Below, piece by piece: positions 1 to 9,900 of a DNA stretch of 64,000 nt. Below the pieces are notes generated by a model. It saw only the letters and a program-made list of their open reading frames with translations. It searched no databases and had not been told where the DNA came from. The DNA lies in the NCBI RefSeq assembly GCF_034676725.1, contig NZ_JAUCBR010000007.1, positions 51,382 through 115,381 of the forward strand, written 5' to 3'. The DNA is from Denitromonas sp. Lineage in GTDB: Bacteria > Pseudomonadota > Gammaproteobacteria > Burkholderiales > Rhodocyclaceae. The position numbers were made by a program, and so were the translations under genes. The number at the start of each line of letters is the position of its first letter. Positions within the stretch are counted from its first letter, which is position 1.

Positions 1-359
1 CGCGCCTGCTTGACCCGCTCGGTCTGCGCGAGCACGTTCAAACTGGTCGCCACCTGCTGCGAGGCGGTGCGGCTGCTGTCCGCGATCTGGTTGGCGGCCA
101 TCGCCTTCTGCTTGGTGAGCACAGCAATCGCCGAGGTCAGGCGCTGCGAGTTCATCTCCAGTTGCGCCGAAAGCGCCTTGTCCACCGCTGAGATGGCTTG
201 GTTGAGCACCTTGGTTGCGTTCTGGAACTGCGGAGCCACCCAGTTCTCTTGGTACTGCGGCGGGCAGTACGCCGCATAGGCCCACGTCGAGGACAGGACA
301 AGGGTGATGCCGAATGCAGCCTTCCAGCGGCGTGCTTCCTGCGATTCATTGAATCTCAT
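1..359 (-). CDS. Exported conjugation-associated protein, 3' end outside the window
   Basis: An open frame of 119 codons runs from an ATG at 359 off the left edge of the window. The N-terminus has basic residues, a hydrophobic stretch and an Ala-x-Ala-like cleavage region followed by Y-C-P-P, so it is probably exported to the periplasm. The mature part is helical and Gln/Ala-rich. Its TKQKAMAANQIADSSR segment aligns by eye with ATKQEALSANIVSDGTR of the next gene upstream, so the two are related. It lies 11 bp after that gene and is probably co-transcribed with it. The function is unknown; membership of the transfer apparatus is inferred from the company it keeps. Confidence 0.75.
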   Translation of the reverse strand, partial: MRFNESQEARRWKAAFGITLVLSSTWAYAAYCPPQYQENWVAPQFQNATKVLNQAISAVDKALSAQLEMNSQRLTSAIAVLTKQKAMAANQIADSSRTASQQVATSLNVLAQTERVKQA

Positions 360-370
360 GCTGCCCCCTT

Positions 371-1510
371 TCACTTCACGGTCACGTTGGCGGTGTCAGC
401 CAGCACCTTCTGGTACTGCGCCTCCAACGGGCCGGACAGCTTGTCGGCAGAAGCCAGCAACAGCGCCGCGAGATTCGCTTCGAGGCGCTGGTTCTGCTCG
501 TATTGCTTATGGTGAATCCACACTTCAAGGCCAGCCATCTTGGCCGCCTCAACCAGAAGGCCACGCTGGGTCTGGCGGGCCATCGACCCTGACCACTGCT
601 CGGCCTCCTTGCCCCCGAAATACTGATTCACGCGCAACTTGAGCACTTCATTCGGGGACTTGCCCCCAAACTGGGCAGACTGGGTGTTGGCAGCGTCGAT
701 CATCGCAAGGCTGTACGCTGGCACGGAGAGCAGCGCATCCTTGCGATTCTTCACGACCATGAAGGCTTCACCTGCGGGCGTGCCGCCAGCGGACTTCTCC
801 AGCTTCTGATCGGGTGCGCCCAGTACATGCTGGATGTAGGCATAACGCGCCTCCGTCTGGAGGCTGCCTGCCGGGGCAGCATCGAACAGCAAGGCGGCGT
901 TCGTGTCGCCACCCGGCAACTGGCTGGCCGAGCAGAGGCCAGCACTCGCCTCTGCGGCGGTGCAGAACTTGCTGCGGTGCGTGTCCAGACGCGCCTGCAT
1001 CGCCTGCGCCGTCGAGTTCACCAGACGCCCCGGAGCTACATCGGTCATGCCGACAGTGGTCTTCGCCTGCACGGCAGCCGACTCGAAGGCGATGTCCATC
1101 GTCTTGTTCTTCGCGTTGGTGCCACACGGGTCGTAACCCTGCCCGGTTGCCGGGTTGTAGTTCAGGTAGGCCGTTGCGACCTGATCGCTCTGCCGTTGCG
1201 CACGAACCGCGTTCACAAGCTGCTCGGCAGCCTGCCGCGTGCCATCGCTGACGATGTTGGCCGAAAGCGCCTCCTGCTTGGTCGCAACCGCCACCGACGA
1301 GATGATCTGCTCGAACTTGGTCTGCATCTGCGTCGAGAACGCCGTGCCAAAGGCCGCGATGTTCCCGGACACCTCGGCGGTCTGGGCGGCAATCTGCTGG
1401 ATCGTCCAAGTTTCAGCCGGGCCGAAGCCGTAAAGCGCCGCGTAGGCCACCCCACTACCCAAGGTCGTGGAGAGAACCGCAGCAGCGATGATTTTCTTCT
1501 GTGCTTTCAT
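371..1510 (-). CDS. Exported cysteine-containing protein, putative transfer-associated
   Basis: The product has 379 residues and a clear signal peptide (MKAQKKIIAAAVLSTTLGSGVAYA). A helical domain with the TKQEALSANIVSDGTR segment follows. A paired-cysteine motif (KFCTAAEASAGLCS, around residues 185-198) resembles TYCTVSEAKQGMCS in the next gene upstream. There are few cysteines apart from a DPCGT site. The neighbours on both sides are paralogues, so this is a tandem family of envelope proteins. It resembles proteins called conjugal transfer protein in some plasmids, but I cannot name a Tra homologue. It lies 1 bp after the 1512-2273 gene, which indicates one operon. Confidence 0.85.
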   Translation of the reverse strand: MKAQKKIIAAAVLSTTLGSGVAYAALYGFGPAETWTIQQIAAQTAEVSGNIAAFGTAFSTQMQTKFEQIISSVAVATKQEALSANIVSDGTRQAAEQLVNAVRAQRQSDQVATAYLNYNPATGQGYDPCGTNAKNKTMDIAFESAAVQAKTTVGMTDVAPGRLVNSTAQAMQARLDTHRSKFCTAAEASAGLCSASQLPGGDTNAALLFDAAPAGSLQTEARYAYIQHVLGAPDQKLEKSAGGTPAGEAFMVVKNRKDALLSVPAYSLAMIDAANTQSAQFGGKSPNEVLKLRVNQYFGGKEAEQWSGSMARQTQRGLLVEAAKMAGLEVWIHHKQYEQNQRLEANLAALLLASADKLSGPLEAQYQKVLADTANVTVK

Positions 1511-1511
1511 A

Positions 1512-2273
1512 TCACTGCCCTGTCAGCATGGGCATACGACGATCCGTCGCCTGCCCGATAATCGCGTTGGCCGCCATCGCGCTCAGCGCGGCAGTCGCAA
1601 GCTGCTGCGACTGCGCAGCAGCGCAAGCCGTGGTCGTGCAATCGCTATTGGCCTCCGCCCGTGCATCCGCGATCATCGCGGCGTAGGCGTAGGCCGCCAC
1701 TTCACCCTCGGGGGCCAGCGTCTTCTCGCTGAAAGCCCCCGCGTAGTTCACATCCCACCCCTGCATACCGTTGGCCGACAGCGAGCACATGCCTTGCTTG
1801 GCCTCAGAGACGGTGCAGTAGGTGTCACGGTGCATGGTCAGCACCTCGGCATTGGCAACCGCCTTCGACCCCACGCGGTTCGAGGCGAAGCTCGCCATCA
1901 GGCGGGCCGCGTCCTTCTGCCGCTGCGAGTCAGCCTCGACATGCAGCTTGCCGTTCTGCTGCGCCACGCACTTGATCGTCACAGGTTGTCCAAGCTCGGA
2001 GTCGAATGAAGTGACTGCCTTCATCACCCGATCCGACATGCTGATCGCGCCCATCGCGGTCGCAAGCTGCTTTTTCGCCGTGACCTCCGCCTGCGACTCC
2101 TGATGCGCGGCCACGCTCGTCTGCTTGACGCTCACGGCCCACGCGGACGCCTCATTGCGCAGGGTATTGATGAACGCGATCACCGAATCCCACGACAGCG
2201 CATGAGCGGGCACGGAGGCCAAGGCCAGTCCGTACCCCACAAGCGTCCCTGCAATGACTTTCTTCATCCTCAT
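1512..2273 (-). CDS. Exported protein, paralogue of the downstream gene
   Basis: The product has 253 residues, with a signal peptide ending near VPAHA and a helical N-terminal domain. The paired-cysteine motif TYCTVSEAKQGMCS (about residues 160-173) is shared in pattern with the following gene, and a second Cys pair (DCTTTAC) lies near the C-terminus. The ATG at 2273 follows a GGGGG-rich leader; an ATG six bases further in is the alternative. Function is unknown. Periplasmic location and a role in the transfer machinery are inferred from the signal peptide and neighbourhood. Confidence 0.85.
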   Translation of the reverse strand: MRMKKVIAGTLVGYGLALASVPAHALSWDSVIAFINTLRNEASAWAVSVKQTSVAAHQESQAEVTAKKQLATAMGAISMSDRVMKAVTSFDSELGQPVTIKCVAQQNGKLHVEADSQRQKDAARLMASFASNRVGSKAVANAEVLTMHRDTYCTVSEAKQGMCSLSANGMQGWDVNYAGAFSEKTLAPEGEVAAYAYAAMIADARAEANSDCTTTACAAAQSQQLATAALSAMAANAIIGQATDRRMPMLTGQ

Positions 2274-2284
2274 CGCCTACCCCC

Positions 2285-3334
2285 TTAGTTGAACAGGTTG
2301 CCAATGGACTGGATGAAGCTGCTGTTGTCGCTGGTCTTTTGCGGAGCCGTCGCGCTCTTCGCGCTCACGCTCTGCACGCTGTACGCGCTGGGCGAAATGC
2401 CCGCCAGTTGGGACTGCAACGCCGAAAGCTGCGAGTTCAGGTTGTTCAGGTTGTTCTGGGCGCTTGCCACGGCCTGCTGCTGCGAAGTGCAGTTGTTGTA
2501 TTGCCATGCCTGACAATTCGCCAACTGCTGCTGCGCCTGCTGCAACTGGTATTGCGCCGGGCCGACCTGCGCTTGCACGTTGGCAATCTGCTGGTTGAGC
2601 GCGTTGATCTGGGCATTGGTGCCGCCCATGTCGCTGCCTGTGCCCGACGAGCCGCCGAAGTCGGTCTGGGTGCCGTTGAACGGATTGGTGCCCACGGTGT
2701 AGGTGCCGCCGGTCGTGCCGCTGTGGTACTGCGAACCGAGGTTCGGGTCGATCTGCGACATACCCTGCTGCACGAGGCCGTTGGTCAGCCCGTTGAGATC
2801 GCCGAAGGAACTCAGTCCGTTGACCTTGCCGATGGCCTGATTGATCGGCGATGTCACCATGCCGGAGACTTGATTGACCGCCGTGCAAATCTTCTTCTGC
2901 GCGTACTTCATCACCGCGTCCTGCGCAGCGGACAGGATGCTGGCGAGACTCGGGATGGAGAAGGAAAGGTCGAAAATCTGGCTCAGGCCCGAGAAGCAGT
3001 CGCTGCCAACATCGAACAGCGACTCCACGTTCGGCGTCGCCGAGGCAAGCTCGGTGTGGATGTCGAGCGCCTGCTTGATCGAGTGCCCGATGGTGCCGTC
3101 CTTGGTGCCCGTGGCGCAGTCCTCGGCGTCGGCCTTGATGTTGTCTGCCACCACAGAGGACTGCTGCGAGATCAACTGGCTGCTCGCGCTCGCCAGCGTG
3201 CTGCCCGAGCCGACCGCCGAAACGGCGTAACCGGCGAACATCACCGACACGCCCAGCGCGACGCCGATGGCGATCTTGCGGTCGAAGACACGGCCAACGG
3301 CAGCGGCCACCGGATTCATTTTCCCGTTAAACAT
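2285..3334 (-). CDS. Membrane-anchored or exported coiled-coil protein
   Basis: The product has 349 residues. A basic N-terminus is followed by one hydrophobic segment (IAIGVALGVSVMFAGYAVSAV, residues about 21-41), then a Ser/Asp-rich helical region, a Gly/Thr-rich linker and a Gln/Asn-rich coiled coil (about 225-315) with an internal Cys pair (NCQAWQYNNC). The design suggests an envelope-spanning protein whose coiled coil lies in the periplasm or at the surface. It starts inside the last codons of the preceding gene (8-bp overlap), so translation is probably coupled. I do not recognise a family. Confidence 0.82.
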   Translation of the reverse strand: MFNGKMNPVAAAVGRVFDRKIAIGVALGVSVMFAGYAVSAVGSGSTLASASSQLISQQSSVVADNIKADAEDCATGTKDGTIGHSIKQALDIHTELASATPNVESLFDVGSDCFSGLSQIFDLSFSIPSLASILSAAQDAVMKYAQKKICTAVNQVSGMVTSPINQAIGKVNGLSSFGDLNGLTNGLVQQGMSQIDPNLGSQYHSGTTGGTYTVGTNPFNGTQTDFGGSSGTGSDMGGTNAQINALNQQIANVQAQVGPAQYQLQQAQQQLANCQAWQYNNCTSQQQAVASAQNNLNNLNSQLSALQSQLAGISPSAYSVQSVSAKSATAPQKTSDNSSFIQSIGNLFN

Positions 3335-3878
3335 CTGAATAACTCCCCATGATCTGCAAAATGCGAGTCAGGCGCTTCCCGGAAAAGATTTCCCCCAGTA
3401 GTTTCGCCTTGCTGAACGCTTCCAAACGCCGCCTGACGGCTGCGACATTGGGTGATTGTCCGGCCTCTTCTTCCAGCAGGAAGCCCAGCCGTTCCAAAAA
3501 TTCCTCGTTGTGCTGACCAACGAACCGAATCAGGTACATGCACCGCGTTGTCGTCAGGTGACACAGGATGTCCGCAAATTCGCGAGGAACGCGGTGCAAG
3601 ACCGGCAAGCTCGCCTCGACGAAGCGTTGCAGGTCTTGCACGAAAAGCTGGATTTCCAGCGCCTTCGGCGACTCCGACTCGTTGTAGTCCACCGCCCACT
3701 TATCGACGCGATCCAGCGCCAACAGGAAGTTGAGCAGTTGCACATTCCGCGTCGATTTCGCGAAGTGGGCCAGAACGCTATGCGACGTGAGATCAAGCGT
3801 CTCGATCTCAGGGATCGGGACGCCTTTCAAGTCGCTTGTGCTTGCTTGCGCAGTTGAATCCAGCATGGTCAAATTCAC
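3327..3878 (-). CDS. Conserved hypothetical cytoplasmic protein
   Basis: The product has 183 residues with no signal peptide or membrane segment and is mostly helical, with many Leu/Arg/Glu heptads. The first possible start is GTG at 3878; an ATG at 3866 (MLDSTAQ) is the alternative, and neither has a strong ribosome-binding site. It is the first gene of the five-gene group reading left and overlaps the exported coiled-coil gene. A 68-bp gap separates it from the giant helicase gene. No family is recognised; a regulatory or chaperone role for the exported proteins is possible but unsupported. Confidence 0.7.
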   Translation of the reverse strand: MNLTMLDSTAQASTSDLKGVPIPEIETLDLTSHSVLAHFAKSTRNVQLLNFLLALDRVDKWAVDYNESESPKALEIQLFVQDLQRFVEASLPVLHRVPREFADILCHLTTTRCMYLIRFVGQHNEEFLERLGFLLEEEAGQSPNVAAVRRRLEAFSKAKLLGEIFSGKRLTRILQIMGSYSDV

Positions 3879-3946
3879 GAAACTATACCCAGTTTCTAAT
3901 TCTCTATCAAAAACCCCGGCGTATCAAGATTCTAACAACGGCCCGA

Positions 3947-6900
3947 TCATGGAGCCGGGCCATCATCCGTCGCCACCTCAAGGTTCCTGCCGTGCTCCAG
4001 CCGGAACCGCTCCTTCAACGCCTTGATGACATCGTGGTCGGGTTCAGGCACGTAGAACTTGCCGACATGGTGATTGCGCTGCATAAGCTCCATCAGGGAG
4101 CGCAGATCGTCCCTGTCCACATCCACCTGCATGTAGGACTTGGTGCCACTCAGCTTTAGCCGCAGACTGCCTTCCGGCGTCTTCTGGCCGATGTCGAAGA
4201 TCGTTCCATCGGTCATCAGCGCACCCGCCCTCGACTTGGTGCCGGGGATACTCAGACGGAAGGCATCGCCGCCATTGAGCACCTCGAACATGATGCCCTC
4301 GCCCTTCTTCATGTCCTTCACCCCGGCGTCGTAGATGCGGAACGACCCGTACATCGAGCGTTGACGGAACTCGGGGTGCTTCGGATCGAGGTACTCGTCG
4401 ATGTAGTCGCAGATGTCCCGCGCATCCAAACCGATGGGCAGTGCCTTCACCATGTCCGGCGTAATGCGATCCTTGAGCAAAACCGCCCGCTGCCGGTTGC
4501 CCTCTTCATCGGTGAACAGGATCGGAGAACCCAGCTTCTGCTTGCTCGCCAGTTCGCACGCCCGGAAGATGTTGCCTTGCAGCACGTATTGGGTGCGGAT
4601 CACCTTGCCATCGGGTGCGGCATCGAACTCGGCCATCACCTGCTCGGCCTGCCGCTTGATATGAGGCATGGTCGCCACCTTGTCCGGGTCGAGGCTGATC
4701 CATGACCCGGAGAACAAGTCCTTGCCCTGCGTCCGCACGGTCGCCAGCGTGATCTCCCGCACTCTGTCCTCGCCGGGGAAAGCCACCTTGGCCCGGTACT
4801 TCGAGAGCAGGAAGAAGTCCTCCTTGTCCTTTGGTAGCTCGACCGAGGTGATGACCCCTTTTCGCTCACCCTTGAACGGGTCTTCATGGGTGAGGCGAAC
4901 ACCGGGACGGAAGGCATCAAGGTTCGTCAGAAGCCAGTCCGCCCGTTCCTTGGCCCCCTTCGCCCCAGCCACATCTTTGCCGTCGAGCAGTACCGACAGC
5001 GGCTCTTCGGACTCGCGCAGCTTGGTCGGCAACTGGCGACGCACCCAGCCGTCCCTCATCCCTTCAAGCTGCTCGCGGAAAGAGCGCAGCGAGCCGCGTT
5101 CATCCACCGCTGGCTCGGCCCGGTACAGCTCAAGCCCGGCCTTCACCATGCCAAGCAGCTTCTCGGAGCGGATGGGGAAGATGTCCTGCTCGTACCGCAC
5201 CGTGACCAGCTTCACCGGCTCATCGAAGGTGCTTCCAGCCGACCGGATCACGCCACTTTGCAGTTCTTCTTCCTTGACGATCTTGGCCTTCCACTCGAAG
5301 ACATCGACCTTGAACGGGTTTTCCCCGCGCTGCTCCAGTTCCTCGATCTTGTCGGCAAACCGCTCCGTGAGCGTTTTCAGGATTTCCTCCTGCTTTTCCA
5401 CGCTCACCATCATCAGGCGGCCCATCAACTTGTTGATATACGGGCACTCCTGCGAAAACCGCGCAGCATCGTCCAAGTCGTCCTCGCTCGGCAGGTTGAT
5501 GTCGAGCAGTTCGGCCACATCAGGGTTCTCTGCCAGCCATTCCAAGGCGACTCGATCCCCCACATCGTTGAGCAGATCGAATTCCTCGCCTTCGAGATTC
5601 GCATTCTCCCGGTTGCTTGTGGTGTTGGCTGACAGCTTGCGCAGCTTCGCGTTGTGCATCATCGTGAGCCGCAGTTCGGCAGGAAGCCCGGACTCCAGTC
5701 CAGTGATGACAGGCGGAACCACCTGATCCTTACGGTTCACCCGCCCCATCCATTGCAAGAACTCCGCGATGTTGGCGGCCTTCTGCAACACGATGAAGTC
5801 GCGTTGGCGAATGTCGGAATCCTCGAAGCGATCCGTGGCGTGCAGCGAGATGCCCGTGGAGCCGGAGCGGGTGATGACGATGGCGTCGTACTTGCCGTTC
5901 TGGAAGCCCGCCACGTTCGCGACCGCATCCGCCTTCGCATGGAAGTTCACGTCCCACATCGCCGGGTTGGCTGCGTTCGGCGTGATAGACGCCGTGCGCC
6001 CGGAAACCTCGGCCACCGGATGACCTCGCTGCTGCAACTCCTTCTTCACTACGTCAATCGGGGTCAGCGGAAGGTCTGGGAAGGCGCGAATCTTCTCGCG
6101 CACCCTGTCCTCAGCCTCTTGGTATTCCTCGCTCTCCGGCTTGATGCGCTGCACATCCCCGTAGCGCCCCTGAATCTTGATGACGCCAATCCGGTCAAGC
6201 ATGGACTCAAGCAACTCGCGGTACTGCGGCGGCTCGTCGAGCACCACGTTGCGCATCGCGTCGTTGATGCTCGACACGAGCACATCGCGGCGAGCCTTCT
6301 CTTCTTCGCTCAACGCCCCGGCACGCTCATCCAGTTCGGTCAATTCCGCCTCCAGATGCTCGATCCCGGCGCGACGGGAGATCACCTGACGCAACAGCGA
6401 CTCGCCCGTGTTCTCCACGGCAATCACCGGCTTGCGCCCGTTGGAGAGATCGTTCAACGCGGTTTCCACCGCATCCTCGATCTTGATGCCCAGCAGGAAC
6501 TGCCGGTTGAGGCTGTAGAGGCGCGAGCCGAAATTCATGCTGGACGCCTGCATACGCGCACCCTGCCTGTCCTTCTCGGGGATTTCCTCCCAGCCCTTCT
6601 TGTACCCCTTGTTCATGTCGGAGACGGCCTTCGACACGTCGCCAGCAAGGTAGGACATCTCGCCGATGATGTCGGAAAGCGAATCGGCAAGCTCGACGTT
6701 GCGCTGGCGACGTGCAGCGTCGGGATTGCGAGTGTGGAAGGTCAGCTTCGAGAAGTCATGCTCGCGCCGGATGAGTACCCCGTCACGAGCCATGTTGGTC
6801 GAGATCGCTTCCTGCAACGCCTCGCCACCGGCCTTGAGCGTATCCGGGAGCGTCCGCAGATCGACCGAATCCGGGAAAATCTTGTTGTAGATGGCGAAGT

Positions 6901-9900
6901 TGGATACCCCTTTGAGCGGGGTTGCTGACGCATAAAGCACCGCGTCGCTGTTCGCCACAGCCTGCCCGACCGTCGCGGACAGATTCGACGCGCCAGAGGC
7001 AACATGCGCCTCGTCAAGAATCAGCATCCCGTTGTTGGCCGCGATCTCCGTCAGCAACGCGGCCTTCGGGTTCTTGTGGTACGCACGCATGAACTGCGAG
7101 TAGGTCGCCAACACCATGTCGGTGTCAGGCTCCACTGCCCCGCTCGTCAGAGCCGCCTTGCGCTCCTGTGGCGTCGTCGCCCGGTACAGAACCTCGTTTT
7201 CAGTGCCGAACCGCTTGACGCTCTCGCCATCGTTGAAGATGAACAGCTTTTTGAAGAGGTGCTGACTGCCGATGTCGCTGATGTCCCGGAAGATGTCAGT
7301 GAACAACTCCGATTTGATGGTCAGGAACACCGGCATCTTCTCGTTGAGCTTCGCATAGCGCAGCATTGCCGCGACGAACCGCCCCTTGCCCATGCCCGTC
7401 TGGTCGGCATTGATGATGCCCCGCCCCTCTTCCACCGCCTTGATGGCGAGGCCGATGGCATCCACCTGCTCCGGGCTAAAATACCGGGACAGTTCCTCTT
7501 CGTCGTACCGGAGCTTCCCGGCGACATACTTGTCGATGCCACCGAATCGCGATTCCAGATCGTTGAGCGCGGCGTAGGTGGCTCCCGCCATGTTGATTGG
7601 CACCATAGCGGTCGGCTCGCCGATCCGCGACGCCGCCTGATACGGCGCTTGGAACTCATTGACGTGGCGCTCTGCCGGGGCACTGAGGTCGGGATAGTCC
7701 GACAGCACCGCCTGCGGCACTGGCTTGCCTTCCGCCAAAGCCTTGTCGATCACGTCCCGATGCGTGACAGGCGTCTCCAACCTGTCCGTGATCTCCGCCA
7801 ACTCTTCCTGCGTCAGCTTGACCTCGCCCCTCTGTGCGGCAGCCAGCTTCTCACTCGCCCAATCGGTGACGCCGTACTTCAAGAACTCAAGCCGCTTGAA
7901 CCGCGCAGCCGCCTCGCTGCCGGAGTTGCGCGTCGGCACACCGATACCGGAACCAGCACGACTCGCGGACACTTCGCTATTCCATGCCTGCAAAGTCATC
8001 TGCCACGGCTCGCTCTGCCCGGCTCCGCTCGCCGGTTGCGCCGCGCCAGACTCCACGACACCCGATTGATTGGCCGTCCCCGGCGCTCGTGGCACACTCT
8101 GCTCGCTACCGGATTTGACAGGCCCGCCCTGCTCTGGGAGCGCGGCATCTTGTTCCGATGCCTCGACCGCCGCAGGCTCACCAAACACGCTCAGGTCAGG
8201 CTCGCCGCCGAGCGCCGCAATCACCCGCTCCGCGTCCACCCCATTCTGGGGCGCAAGCTCACGAAACTCAGCGAGCACTGCCCGGCGCTGCGCAATTCCC
8301 TCTTGAACATCGCGAACTTCCAGCGCAAGGATGTGGCCCTTTCCACGCGCACGCTCCACGTTCTCCAGCCGCGCATAGATGTCGCGCAGCCCGGTCAGCG
8401 CGAAACCAAGTCGGTCGCGCACCGGATGCGGCAGACCGGACAACACGTCATCTTCTGCAATGGCATCCGCCGCTGGCCCTTCGTCTTGCTCTGCGGTACG
8501 CACGGCAGCCGCGCCCGCGCCAAACACCGGCTCTACGCCGCCCAAGGCCGACGCGCTGACGCTCGGTTCTGCAATCTGCTTTTTCACCGGCTCGGGCTTC
8601 GGTGCGTCGTAGCGTTCGATGACATGCCCAGCCCACTGCCACAGATCGTCGTAGCTCGTGATGATCGGCAGCTTCTCCGGCACTTCGGCCTGAATTGGCT
8701 CGGGTCGCTTGTCGCCAATCACCAGCAGCCGGACGTTGAAGCCAGCCCCGTGCCGTGCGTACAAGCGGCCATCCACCTCGGTCATCCCATGCACCTCGTA
8801 GTGGTCATGGAGGTAGTTGAGAAACGCCTTCGCGCCACCCTTGATGGTGCCATCCGATTGCGCACTGTCTGCACCGAAGATCACCACCGAGCGGCCTGCA
8901 TCCTTGCGGGCCTCCAGCGCCCGCAGGGGGATGTAGTGATCGAGCTTGCGCACATTCGGAATCTTGTCGAACGCCTTGGGTGCGTCCATCTGCCCGAACG
9001 GCGGATTCGCGATGGTGTAATCGAAGCCCTGCTCCATCCCGAACACGCGGCGGAACCCCACCTCAGTCGCATCACCGAGATGCGGCTGAATGCGCCCCGT
9101 CTCCCGCAGGGCGGCAAAGCGGTTAGCATCAAGCTCGACGCCAAATACCCGCACCGCTTCCGGCAAAAGATTGACCAGACCGCCATTGCCTGCGGTCGGC
9201 TCAAGCGCCGACTTGCCAGTCAGATCATCGTTGCCTACCAACAGGCGCTGAGCGATGACCGACATCGGGAGCGGTGTCGAATACTGCTGGAGAAACACAC
9301 TTTCGGCGGTGCGCATCCGCGCAGTTGGCAGACCATAGTAGAAGTCCGTGGCGAGCCTGAATGCCGCCTCGTCGGGCTTGCTGGCGAGCGCCGTGAAGCG
9401 GCGATAGCTCGCCGCCTCGACCGCCTCCTGCAAGTGGTGCAACTGATCGTCCGAGGGTTCCCCGTCACGAGCGTGCTTGCCATACACAGTCTTGGCAAAC
9501 CGCACCAGATCGGGCCACGCTGTCTTGCCGCCTTGCCTGATCGTCCAGAGGAACCCTTCCGCGCACGCACGCAATTCCTCATCATCCGACGCCCGCAGGA
9601 ACGCAGGCCGCCCGAGCTTCGCAGCCTGCTGCGATCCCTCCGCGACAGCATTGTCCGACGACAGCCGAATGAAACGCCCCGCTGGGGACTCATAGACGTA
9701 CTGGCCCGCCCGGTTCTGGCCGAGAGGCCGCGAACGCATGGTCAGCGCGTTCAAGTTTGCACCGAACTTCTCGGTGATCTTCTCCCGGAACACCCGGTCG
9801 ATTTCCGCTGGCTCCACTTCAACGAGCGGACAACTCTCGATGCCGAATGCCGCCGCGAGCGCCTTTGGGCGCAGCCGCTGATCGTCACCGTGGAGGTAGT

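Noticed and set aside
5654..6928. 424-codon plus-strand frame
   Set aside because: Shadow of the giant helicase gene with low-complexity basic composition.
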